Shown here: in pieces, positions 44,041 to 50,918 of the stretch
Position numbering within the stretch: position 1 is the stretch's first letter
Layout of the letters: every line of letters begins with the position of its first letter
Source: an uncultured Bacteroidota bacterium
Lineage (GTDB): Bacteria > Bacteroidota > Bacteroidia > Bacteroidales > UBA12481
Assembly (NCBI GenBank): GCA_903851365.1
Contig: CAINOB010000067.1
Location: 1 to 50,918 of the forward strand
Reading direction: 5' to 3'
DNA: 50,918 nt
The notes under the pieces: model-generated
The model's database searches: none
Told to the model about the DNA's origin: nothing
What the model saw: only the letters and a program-made list of their open reading frames with translations
Translations under genes and position numbers: made by a program

Positions 44041-44496
44041 CTAACGTTCGATAAAGTTTATATCGTCCTTGTAATCTTTTCTCAGAGGAAAGCCCCAGCC
44101 ATCTTCCAGGAAGAGCCGGCGTAAGTCGGGATGGTTGGTGAATTTAACACCCATTAGATCATAGACCTCGCGCTCCTGGTACTGTGCTGTTTTCCATAGG
44201 TCGCTTACGGTATCAATGATAGGATTATCATGATCAGCGATGTCAGTTTCGATAACGACGATATGTCCTAATATAGTTGATTCTAACCCATATATCATGG
44301 AAAATCTGTCTTCGCGATCAACCCCATATAGATTGAACAGGTAATCAAACTGAAGCCGTTTGTCATCACGCAGAACTGCGGCAATCTTATGAATATCAGC
44401 AGTATCTGCCTTAAAACGTACACTATCACCGGAAGTATTGATTTCCAAAGTCGGAAATAATTCTGCCAGGACTAAACCTAATTGCTCTTTTTCCAT
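44041..44496 (-). CDS. nuoC: NADH-quinone oxidoreductase subunit C
   Basis: A 151-residue 30-kDa-type subunit. The signature is in the C-terminal half: EREVYDLMGVKFTNHPDLRR, then LFLEDGWGFPLRKDY. ATG 44496 is chosen, 10 bases after the nuoB stop; the upstream in-frame TTG would overlap nuoB by 38 bases and add residues with no family likeness. Confidence 0.93.
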   Translation of the reverse strand: MEKEQLGLVLAELFPTLEINTSGDSVRFKADTADIHKIAAVLRDDKRLQFDYLFNLYGVDREDRFSMIYGLESTILGHIVVIETDIADHDNPIIDTVSDLWKTAQYQEREVYDLMGVKFTNHPDLRRLFLEDGWGFPLRKDYKDDINFIER

Positions 44497-44506
44497 ATCC
44501 GGCTGA

Positions 44507-45067
44507 TTAAATAAAGTTCTCCATCGGGTCGCGGGGACTCGCAATAGTATCAGTTTTCATCTTGCGCTGCAGCTGCATGATGCCATATAATAATGCTTCA
44601 GGCCGGGGAGGGCAGCCCGGGATATAAACATCGACCGGAATAACATGGTCAACACCCCTGACTACTGAGTAGGTATTATAATAGAAGGGTCCTCCTGAAC
44701 AGGCACAGGCACCCATGGCAATAACAAATTTAGGCTCGGCCATCTGATCATAGAGTCGCTTAATTACCGGAGCCATTTTATGGACCACGGTTCCTGCAAC
44801 CACAATCACGTCAGCCTGACGAGGTGAGGCCCTGTAAACTTCTACGCCAAAACGGGCGAAATCGTGCCTTGGCGCTCCTGCAGCCATCATTTCAATGCCA
44901 CAGCAACTGGTGGCAAAGGTTAGCGGCCAGACAGAATTCGAACGGCCCCAATTTATAAGGTCATCAATGGTAGTCAATAGAATATTACCACCAGATTGTT
45001 TGAAGATTTCGAGGGATTCATTATCCCTGAAATCCTCGTTTTTCATGGATTTGATTTTTACACCCAT
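44507..45067 (-). CDS. nuoB: NADH-quinone oxidoreductase subunit B
   Basis: A 186-residue subunit that carries cluster N2, the last one before quinone. Its ligands are the adjacent C55-C56 (TSCCGIEM), C121 (GACACSGG) and C152 (PGCPPRPE), counted from the start at 45067. That ATG overlaps nuoA by 10 bases; a second ATG at 45046 (MKNEDF) is also possible, and family length does not decide. Confidence 0.94.
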   Translation of the reverse strand: MGVKIKSMKNEDFRDNESLEIFKQSGGNILLTTIDDLINWGRSNSVWPLTFATSCCGIEMMAAGAPRHDFARFGVEVYRASPRQADVIVVAGTVVHKMAPVIKRLYDQMAEPKFVIAMGACACSGGPFYYNTYSVVRGVDHVIPVDVYIPGCPPRPEALLYGIMQLQRKMKTDTIASPRDPMENFI

Positions 45068-45411
45068 TTCAAAGCATCTTTTTTCCAGGCATACAAAAGT
45101 CCCAAACCGAGGATCACGAAGAAAATCAAGATCTCGATAAAGGCTCTTAAGCCGATTTCTTTCATAACTACACCCCAGGGAAATACAAATACCGTTTCCA
45201 CATCGAAAATCAGGTAAATAATGGCAAACAGGTAATACCCGACGTTAAACTGGATCCAGGCATTACCTTGAGCCGGGATACCGCATTCGTAGGGTTCGAA
45301 CTTCGCGGGTGACTTACTAAGACTCGGTGCTACAAAATGGGAGAACAAAACTGCTCCTCCAACCAAAACCACACCGACAATAAAGAACAGAACCAGGGAT
45401 TCGCTGCTCAT
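45058..45411 (-). CDS. nuoA: NADH-quinone oxidoreductase subunit A
   Basis: A 117-residue three-helix membrane subunit with the family stretch [16 protein letters not shown] (~40-55), which holds the conserved loop cysteine, and [14 protein letters not shown]. The start is ATG 45411; the longer frame begins at a TTG inside the promoter-like region. It is the first gene of the nuo operon, 125 bases from the radical SAM gene stop. Confidence 0.95.
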   Translation of the reverse strand: MSSESLVLFFIVGVVLVGGAVLFSHFVAPSLSKSPAKFEPYECGIPAQGNAWIQFNVGYYLFAIIYLIFDVETVFVFPWGVVMKEIGLRAFIEILIFFVILGLGLLYAWKKDALKWV

Positions 45412-45432
45412 AGTGTTTAGAAAATTATGAGC

Positions 45433-45440
45433 CAAAAGTA
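45433..45440 (-). promoter_or_regulatory. Candidate nuo operon -7 box
   Basis: TACTTTTG on the minus strand matches TAnnTTTG and ends 21 bases before the nuoA ATG. No -33 TTTG is seen; an inverted repeat begins 25 bases further upstream. Confidence 0.42.
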
Positions 45441-45465
45441 AAATTTTCCACTATATATAAATGTA

Positions 45466-45489
45466 GATATTGCCATACCCAGCAATATC
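45466..45489. promoter_or_regulatory. Perfect inverted repeat upstream of nuoA
   Basis: Arms GATATTGC (45466-45473) and GCAATATC (45482-45489) are perfect, with an 8-base centre. It is about 50 bases upstream of the expected transcription start. It could be an operator for nuo or a terminator hairpin for the AmmeMemoRadiSam operon; no T-run follows. Confidence 0.4.
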
Positions 45490-45505
45490 ATTTATCATTT
45501 AAATA

Positions 45506-45519
45506 CTGATGTAGATCAA
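45506..45519. promoter_or_regulatory. FNR-like box upstream of nuoA
   Basis: CTGAT-GTAG-ATCAA matches nine of the ten specified bases in the FNR consensus TTGATnnnnATCAA. FNR/CRP-family regulators are known in Bacteroidota, and respiratory genes are their usual targets. It lies about 85 bases upstream of the expected start of nuo transcription. Confidence 0.38.
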
Positions 45520-45526
45520 TATAATA

Positions 45527-45540
45527 GTGATTTATATCAC
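45527..45540. promoter_or_regulatory. CRP/FNR-like dyad overlapping the radical SAM stop
   Basis: GTGAT-TTAT-ATCAC is a perfect 5-bp dyad that fits the GTGA-N6-TCAC core of CRP-type sites. It overlaps the stop codon of the radical SAM gene, so part of the sequence is fixed by coding, and it may be coincidence. Confidence 0.28.
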
Positions 45541-46664
45541 CATCTGCCTGGAACGGTCGATTGGCACTTCGGACACCTGCCATTGGAAATGAGATTCTGC
45601 TCTACATCAAATCCATTTCTTTTGACAAGTAAAACTTTACAATTTGCACAATAGGTGTCCTCTCCCCCAATACCTGGCACATTGCCTATATAGACGTATC
45701 TCAGGCCTGCCTTCATGGCTATGTCTTTTGCTTTGGTTAGAGATTGCAGCGGAGTGGCTGGCAGTCGGGTGAGCTTATGTTGAGGTTGAAAGCGGCTGAA
45801 ATGTAATGGGTTATCCTGAAATCCCTCCTTAGCGAGCCATTCGCACATTTTAGTGATCTGATCAAAATTATCGGTCCAGTCTGGGACTAACAGATTTGTA
45901 ATTTCCAGCCACACTCCTTGATCTTTAAGTGTTTTAAGGGTTTCTAATACAGGTTTCAGATTTCCAGCGGTCAGCTTTAGATGAGTTACCTGATCAAAAG
46001 TCTTCAGATCAATATTAGCTGCATCAATAACTTTGCAAAGTTCCAGTAACGGCTCAGGATTTATATAACCGTTTGATACCATCACATTTTTCACTCTGCG
46101 GCTTCTGGCAATGATGGCAGTGTCCAGCATATATTCGAAAAAGGTGATGGGTTCAGAATAAGTGTAGGCAATCGAGGTACATTGCTCTCTTATCGCCTGA
46201 TTAACTACTGATTCCGGGTTTGCATTAAAATTTCGGGTATTAGATGGACTGGTCTGGCTGATTTCCCAATTCTGGCAATTCAGACAGGCAAAATTACATC
46301 CTGCAGTGGCAATACTGAAGCATTGCGAGCCGGGGTAGAAATGAAGTAATGGCTTTTTTTCAACAGGATCAATATTCACGGCGCAGGGATTACCATACGC
46401 CATAGTGTATAGCTTTCCATCACGTGCGATACGGTTATGACAAATGCTTAGTTCGCCTTCTTTAAGAGTACACTCATTCGGGCAAATCAGGCATTTAATT
46501 CCCCTTGGAGTCTCGATATAGTGCCTCGCTTCCCGTTCACCGGGCTTAAGATTATCCTGACTGGTCATCATAATAATATTTTTAGCTCCAAAAGCATTAA
46601 TTCCATATAAGCAGAGCGGAATACCTGTCGCAGCAACATTCCGTAAGAATTCTCTTTTGTTCAT
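45537..46664 (-). CDS. AmmeMemoRadiSam system radical SAM enzyme with Tat-like N-terminus
   Basis: A 375-residue radical SAM protein. The triad is C123-C127-C130 (AGCNFACLNC). An N-terminal cysteine group (C58, C61, C65, C75 in CLICPNECTLKEG...C) and a C-terminal CxxC...CxxC ribbon (YCANCK, RCPKCQ) match the family that accompanies AMMECR1 and MEMO proteins. The first ~27 residues look like a Tat signal (KREFLRNVAATGIPL) in which the first arginine is lysine, so export is possible; this is unusual for a radical SAM enzyme, which normally needs cytoplasmic reductant. It ends an operon with the MEMO-AMMECR1 fusion and a membrane protein, and the reaction is unknown. Confidence 0.85.
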   Translation of the reverse strand: MNKREFLRNVAATGIPLCLYGINAFGAKNIIMMTSQDNLKPGEREARHYIETPRGIKCLICPNECTLKEGELSICHNRIARDGKLYTMAYGNPCAVNIDPVEKKPLLHFYPGSQCFSIATAGCNFACLNCQNWEISQTSPSNTRNFNANPESVVNQAIREQCTSIAYTYSEPITFFEYMLDTAIIARSRRVKNVMVSNGYINPEPLLELCKVIDAANIDLKTFDQVTHLKLTAGNLKPVLETLKTLKDQGVWLEITNLLVPDWTDNFDQITKMCEWLAKEGFQDNPLHFSRFQPQHKLTRLPATPLQSLTKAKDIAMKAGLRYVYIGNVPGIGGEDTYCANCKVLLVKRNGFDVEQNLISNGRCPKCQSTVPGRW

Positions 46665-46679
46665 TTCTGATGCTGGAAA

Positions 46680-49028
46680 TCATCTCGTGATTCCCTTTTG
46701 CAAAAACAAAATTAATATGCCAGAACCGGAAATGATCCCGAATGCAGGTAAAAGACCCAAAATCGGAATAATGACAATAGGGTAGGCTATCGCACCAAAT
46801 GCCGCTCCCAGCATATCGTAAATATATACATTACCTTGTTCGCGAGGACTGGAAAGTTGAGCCGTCATCAGAGAAAAATACAATCCGGATAAAAAGGCTA
46901 AAACAAACGAAATTGCTAATATCACCAGTGTTTTAAGCAGGGCACCATTACCTGGTTGTATCATCCAGATAGACATTCCTGCAATCAGGGCTACAAAAAA
47001 CATAAATGAGAGGAGAATTGTCGTACCTGATTCTGCTGCTTTACCTGCAATACCAGTAAAGTTTTTCAAGCTGCCATAGGTTAGTCCTGCCATAAAAATT
47101 GCGGTAAATAAGCCGGTAACCAGATACAGCGATCCAGTAGTCATTTGCATCAATAAGAGCAAAATCATCTCAATGCCTGAGGCACTCGAACCCATAAGAA
47201 ACATGGCGCTTCCTGATCTGCGTCCGGTAAACAGCCTGCTTAGAATCAGTGCAGCCAGAATCGCTGCCAAAGGCCAGGATAGCCGTCCGGGAAATTGCCC
47301 CAGCCACCAATTAATCTGCCCAAAATAGGAAACCGGCTTGAGCAAAGTGTTTGTAGCCCGCCAGGGTTTAAATAAAAGGTCCGCCTCGCCCAGCCTTGCC
47401 TGAAAAAGCTTCTCGTCGAAATATCCTTTAGAAAGATATAAGGCATTAATTTTCTTTGACTTTAACTCCGTGAGGATATCCGTCTTAAGTGCTGAGTTTC
47501 CTGCTACCAGGTAACTATTCTCGCCAGGAAAAACTTGAGCATAACCAAATGATAATTTTATGGCATTTATCACTGGACTGATAGCTGCTATTGCTTCCCT
47601 GGAAATATAATTTGCCGTTCCCGGAAGCATGACAGATACAAATCCACACGGTTGAAGTATAGTTTTTATTTGTTTAAAAAACTCCGCGGTATAAAATCGG
47701 TTTAATGATAGATTTTGCGGTCCTGGAAGCATTATTAGGATTATATCATATTGAATATCAGGATTATTTATCCAGGAGTTAAGGTTTTTTCTGATGTGCC
47801 TTATTGGCGGTGAAGGATCATTGATTAGACCGAGCTTCCTTGCCATTTTAAAAATTTGATAGTCTGGTTCTGCGAGATCCAATCGGTCAAGCGGGTATTT
47901 AAGCAACTCCTGCTGAATGCCGGAAAGTAAGCCTCCAATGACCAGAACCTTTCTCGGATCAGGATGCTGAATCATGGCAAAGTGTGACATTTCTTCAATG
48001 ATCAGCGTATTTCCGGAGGATTGTGTCAGTACGCCATTTTCGTATACATTGGACTGGTCGCCATTTTTTGATATTGTCAATCTGCCTGAAGGACCCGATT
48101 GAGTAGCCATGATGTCTTCATTGGGATGGAATAATTTCTGTGTCCAACGGCTGCCAGGAGGAGTGAAGGTCCCTGTTAAAATGCCAACCGTGCAGATTAA
48201 CCCGGCAGAAATTCCACCTATGCTTTCCCATGCATATACTTTGCGAATATTGTAATCTATTGATATAAACAGCCTGGTGATGAAGGTGATGGAGAATCCG
48301 CTCAAGAAGCAGAATGGGGTAAAGATCAATAAGCAAAATCCCGCAAAAGCTGGGGGTCCCGCTTCGATACCGGGAGCAAAGAAGATGCTTTTACAGTAAA
48401 ACATCAGGGGAACCAGGAACAATGGAAGTAAGAATAGCGTAAGAACGAGAAATGCTGACTTCTTCTGGTTTAAAAGAAGGTCGGGATGAGTCCCCGATTT
48501 GCTACGATTGCCCGCATTTGCTCCCAGCCCGTTAAGGAGAAGCCAAAGGAACATGATCAGTGAAAGCATCAACTCATTACCCTGAAAAAGTCCTAGTAAT
48601 TCCCTGATCATCAAAGTTTGAAATGCAATACTAATAAATCCGATCAGGAACGGCCATGCAACAGGATTTTGTCGGCTTATCCAGGCACCGGAACTCTTCC
48701 TGGTTTTACTTTTATTTTGTTTCAATGGCAGGTAATAACGCCAGTGCCACAAAAGATGGAATATCCCGATCAAGGTCATGCCAATGCCAAAATCAACATG
48801 CCATTTCAACACTTTTTCTGTCCAGGGAACCTCAAGCTTGTAGTTGATTTGTACCGCCATAAGTATGCCCAGACAACCCGCAGTAATAAAGGTTGCCAGT
48901 AATGCATAATTCCATATTTTTCTGTGCGTTTGTTTACTGAGAATTTCCAACCGGCTAAAGAGATAACTGATCCCGTAAAGGATCAATAATACCAATCCAA
49001 TCGGTATCAGTAAATAGCGGGCATTCAT
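46680..49028 (-). CDS. Large membrane protein with degenerate spermidine-synthase-like domain
   Basis: A 782-residue protein with about eight N-terminal helices, a soluble domain (~310-530) and about six C-terminal helices, as in fused MFS/spermidine-synthase proteins. The soluble part has the order of a SpeE fold: EEMSHF near 355, then PRKVLVIGG. But the glycine-rich GGGDGG loop reads GGLLSG (365-370) and the catalytic DxxDP region reads MLPGP (433-437), so aminopropyl transfer is unlikely. Helix 3 holds H77, H91 and H95, which could bind heme; this is speculative. It overlaps the MEMO-AMMECR1 gene by 4 bases and is followed by the radical SAM gene after 15 bases. Confidence 0.7.
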   Translation of the reverse strand: MNARYLLIPIGLVLLILYGISYLFSRLEILSKQTHRKIWNYALLATFITAGCLGILMAVQINYKLEVPWTEKVLKWHVDFGIGMTLIGIFHLLWHWRYYLPLKQNKSKTRKSSGAWISRQNPVAWPFLIGFISIAFQTLMIRELLGLFQGNELMLSLIMFLWLLLNGLGANAGNRSKSGTHPDLLLNQKKSAFLVLTLFLLPLFLVPLMFYCKSIFFAPGIEAGPPAFAGFCLLIFTPFCFLSGFSITFITRLFISIDYNIRKVYAWESIGGISAGLICTVGILTGTFTPPGSRWTQKLFHPNEDIMATQSGPSGRLTISKNGDQSNVYENGVLTQSSGNTLIIEEMSHFAMIQHPDPRKVLVIGGLLSGIQQELLKYPLDRLDLAEPDYQIFKMARKLGLINDPSPPIRHIRKNLNSWINNPDIQYDIILIMLPGPQNLSLNRFYTAEFFKQIKTILQPCGFVSVMLPGTANYISREAIAAISPVINAIKLSFGYAQVFPGENSYLVAGNSALKTDILTELKSKKINALYLSKGYFDEKLFQARLGEADLLFKPWRATNTLLKPVSYFGQINWWLGQFPGRLSWPLAAILAALILSRLFTGRRSGSAMFLMGSSASGIEMILLLLMQMTTGSLYLVTGLFTAIFMAGLTYGSLKNFTGIAGKAAESGTTILLSFMFFVALIAGMSIWMIQPGNGALLKTLVILAISFVLAFLSGLYFSLMTAQLSSPREQGNVYIYDMLGAAFGAIAYPIVIIPILGLLPAFGIISGSGILILFLQKGITR

Positions 49029-50530
49029 TTCTTCTTCGGAGAATCTTCCTCAAAGATCAGTGCTTCATATATATAGATGTCAGCATCTTTCCATCCAGTC
49101 CAGCCGATTCCCGCCTTATCTCTTGAGCAATGGCCCAAAAAGTCTTCCAGAGCCCAACCGGTTTCGGTAGCAACCTGAGGTAAGAATGTGCCTCCCTGAT
49201 AGCCTTTTTTTATATAGATGCCGTGCTTGCCTAACTGTATCTCGCTGATATTTTTAATTTTATGCATCGGGGTCAAAACAGATATCTCAATATGAATGGA
49301 TGACAGTTCCTTTGAATTAACCGGTTGAAAACGATTGTCCTGGGTCGAAGATGAAATTGCCATTTGTTGAATTACCTTAAAAAGTGGCACCGTCGGCTCA
49401 AAGGTTCCTATACAACCGCGTAGATTTCCATTTATTTTAAGAGTTACAAATGCACCGGCTTTAGCTTTTAGATTTTCGCTGTAACCTTCTGGATTCAGTG
49501 GTGGAATGGTGCCTTTATTTATGTAGCTATCGATTGTGGTCCGCGCGATCCGTATTAATTCCTTTTTATCTTCATCTGATAGCTTAAAATCGGATTTTTG
49601 GCCTTCTGTGATGCTGATCGCATGATATCCAACAACACTGCCTTTATCTCCGTAAGGTTTAATATCGCCGGAGTTTTTATAATCTATTTTGTTGAATGAC
49701 AGGTTGGTATTGCCTTGTGTTAAATATAGAAGCGTAAGCCCTGAGGGCCAGGCGCACATACTGGTTGCAAGATCGGGCATTCTGAGGTTTTCATTATTCC
49801 GGATGACCTTTAAAAACTCTGCCGGGGAGTTGGTGCAGAAAGCATTAGCAGTAATCTCATCCACTTTAACTGCATCAGAATAAGCTGGATAATGCGAAAA
49901 GTCGGAGCTGATAATGAATAGATTTTCATTGGTAAAGTATGGCTTCAGGGCTTTGGCAATTTCTTCGCATACTGCTGGCGCCTGGGTGCCCAGGACAATC
50001 GGAACAATCTTGAAAGAATATTTCAATCTTGATTGCAGAAAAGGTAATTGCACTTCAATGCTGTGCTCCGAAACATGGGCCTCGGGATAGTCGGTAATTG
50101 ATCTGGAGTCACGGATTAATTCATTAGCAATATCTGTATCCACCGGCACCCGGCCCAGTGGAGTTATATAGTCACCTTGAGTATAAACCGACGCTTTGTT
50201 AAAACTCACCCTATGCGACGATGCGATGATAAATATCCTCTTGTATTCCTGATCAGGATCCAGTTGATTATATCCTGATGCCGCGACCCCGCCGGAAAAG
50301 ACATAGCCGGCGTGAGGAACTACAATTGCCCTGACTTTGCCATTTGATTGCTGAGGCTTTGCTGCAGCCATGAATCCCGCAATGGTCTTTTTTAATTCGG
50401 TTGCATCGGACGGATAAAAAGATCCGGCTACCGCAGGCTGCCTGTCTTTTTTTATTGATTGCATAGACTTCTGTGTTATTCCCGCCAACGGGATCAAAAT
50501 GAAAAGGGAAAAAAATAAATACCTGAACAT
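49025..50530 (-). CDS. Exported MEMO1-AMMECR1 fusion protein
   Basis: A 501-residue fusion with a Sec-type signal peptide (YLFFSLFILIPLAG). The MEMO domain (~30-315) keeps H73 (VVPHAGYVFSGG), H106 (ASSHRVSF), HSIEVQLPFL at 156-165, DFSH at 210-213 and C259 (SMCAWPSG), the residues that build the metal or active site in human MEMO1. The AMMECR1 domain (~325-495) contains its hallmark LRGCIG (370-375). In many archaea and bacteria these two are separate genes beside the radical SAM enzyme; here they are joined and exported. It is the first gene of the operon. The function of the system is unknown. Confidence 0.88.
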   Translation of the reverse strand: MFRYLFFSLFILIPLAGITQKSMQSIKKDRQPAVAGSFYPSDATELKKTIAGFMAAAKPQQSNGKVRAIVVPHAGYVFSGGVAASGYNQLDPDQEYKRIFIIASSHRVSFNKASVYTQGDYITPLGRVPVDTDIANELIRDSRSITDYPEAHVSEHSIEVQLPFLQSRLKYSFKIVPIVLGTQAPAVCEEIAKALKPYFTNENLFIISSDFSHYPAYSDAVKVDEITANAFCTNSPAEFLKVIRNNENLRMPDLATSMCAWPSGLTLLYLTQGNTNLSFNKIDYKNSGDIKPYGDKGSVVGYHAISITEGQKSDFKLSDEDKKELIRIARTTIDSYINKGTIPPLNPEGYSENLKAKAGAFVTLKINGNLRGCIGTFEPTVPLFKVIQQMAISSSTQDNRFQPVNSKELSSIHIEISVLTPMHKIKNISEIQLGKHGIYIKKGYQGGTFLPQVATETGWALEDFLGHCSRDKAGIGWTGWKDADIYIYEALIFEEDSPKKK

Positions 50531-50570
50531 ATTTCAACCCTCTAATCAAGACATCACCAAATCATATTCA

Positions 50571-50918
50571 TCATCCGATAATCTTTTTCCAGAAATTTTT
50601 CTTTTTCCGGTCAGAGTAGGAATCATAGGTTTTTCCATCCGGTTTTCCGAACTGTTTCATCGAGATGTTTTTGATCATTTCCAGGCCTTCAGGGCCAATA
50701 CGACGCCGAAAACGAGTTAGCTCTCCTGAGCAGAATGGTTTTGTTGTTTGAAAATGAACTTCTCCGCAGAAATATTGCCAGTATGGGTTTTCTGGCCAGA
50801 TCTTCAGCACTTTTTCATCGCTGAGGCTGAATCGTTCTTTGAGTAAAATCATGCCAATAATTTTCCTGGGAGGAACTGACGGGCGACCTTTTGGAGCATA
50901 AAACGGTTTGAAATGTTC
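50571..50918 (-). pseudogene. IS5-type transposase N-terminal remnant, open to the window edge
   Basis: The minus-strand frame is open from the right edge and reads KGRPSVPPRKIIG, LSDEKVLKIW, NPYWQYFCGE and FRRRIGPEGLEMI, which are characteristic of the N-terminal domain of IS5-family transposases. It stops after about 115 residues, whereas such proteins run to some 400-450, and the catalytic DDE region is absent. The last ~30 residues (QFGKPDGKTYDSYSDRKKK) are Lys-rich and unlike the usual continuation. It is most likely a truncated IS remnant, 40 bases upstream of the MEMO-AMMECR1 start. The contig probably ends here because the element is repeated in the genome. Confidence 0.75.

Noticed and set aside
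46680-49028. Functional spermidine synthase forming a polyamine pathway with the agmatinase and DHS-like genes
   Set aside because: The glycine-rich loop and catalytic aspartates are lost, and the genes are 32 kb apart in different operons.

Overview
The window is a ~51 kb piece of a Bacteroidota (Bacteroidales-like) genome. This is inferred from type IX secretion C-terminal domains, a DUF5916 outer-membrane protein, tandem DUF1080 domains, a complex I operon without NADH-input genes, and repeated TAnnTTTG promoter boxes 18-42 nt before start codons. It looks like a whole assembly contig: bases 1-21 are Illumina adapter, and the right end stops inside an IS5-type transposase remnant. No rRNA, tRNA, CRISPR array, susC/susD pair or phage gene was seen, and no gene-free stretch exceeds about 200 bases.

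Layout. 1-7.7 kb: fragment of a secreted sorting-domain protein, a DoxX protein, a Pit phosphate transporter, two secreted Ig/Fn3-like proteins, a glycosyltransferase, asnB and a sialidase-fold protein. 7.8-9.8 kb: a HOGA1-type aldolase next to an AGX1-type alanine:glyoxylate aminotransferase, which together would turn 4-hydroxy-2-oxoglutarate into pyruvate and glycine. 10-16.3 kb: DUF5916 barrel protein, Nudix hydrolase, an agmatinase/deoxyhypusine-synthase-like pair, and a PAS histidine kinase. 16.3-24 kb: a glycan operon (DUF1080, GH20, GH29 and probably the kinase) divergent from an iron alcohol dehydrogenase and a FucP-type fucose transporter. 24-29.5 kb: lipA-lipB followed directly by a Dms-type molybdoenzyme (A, B, C). 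29.6-35.1 kb: a Psr/Phs-type molybdoenzyme (A, B, NrfD), two half-size YeeE sulfur channels and an atypical rhodanese. 35.2-45.4 kb: nuoABCDHIJKLMN plus a conserved-looking 104-residue protein. 45.5-50.5 kb: an AmmeMemoRadiSam operon whose enzymes carry export-type N-termini, with a large membrane protein between them.

Together the genes suggest an anaerobic or facultative glycan degrader with quinone-linked respiration. Complex I (probably fed by ferredoxin or a similar carrier) would reduce quinone, and two molybdoenzymes, one Dms-like and one handling polysulfide or thiosulfate, could re-oxidise it. Fucose and N-acetylhexosamine released by the glycosidases would be taken up by FucP and other carriers. 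The least explained parts are the exported AmmeMemoRadiSam operon, the rhodanese whose only cysteine is its last residue, and the agmatinase/deoxyhypusine-synthase-like pair.
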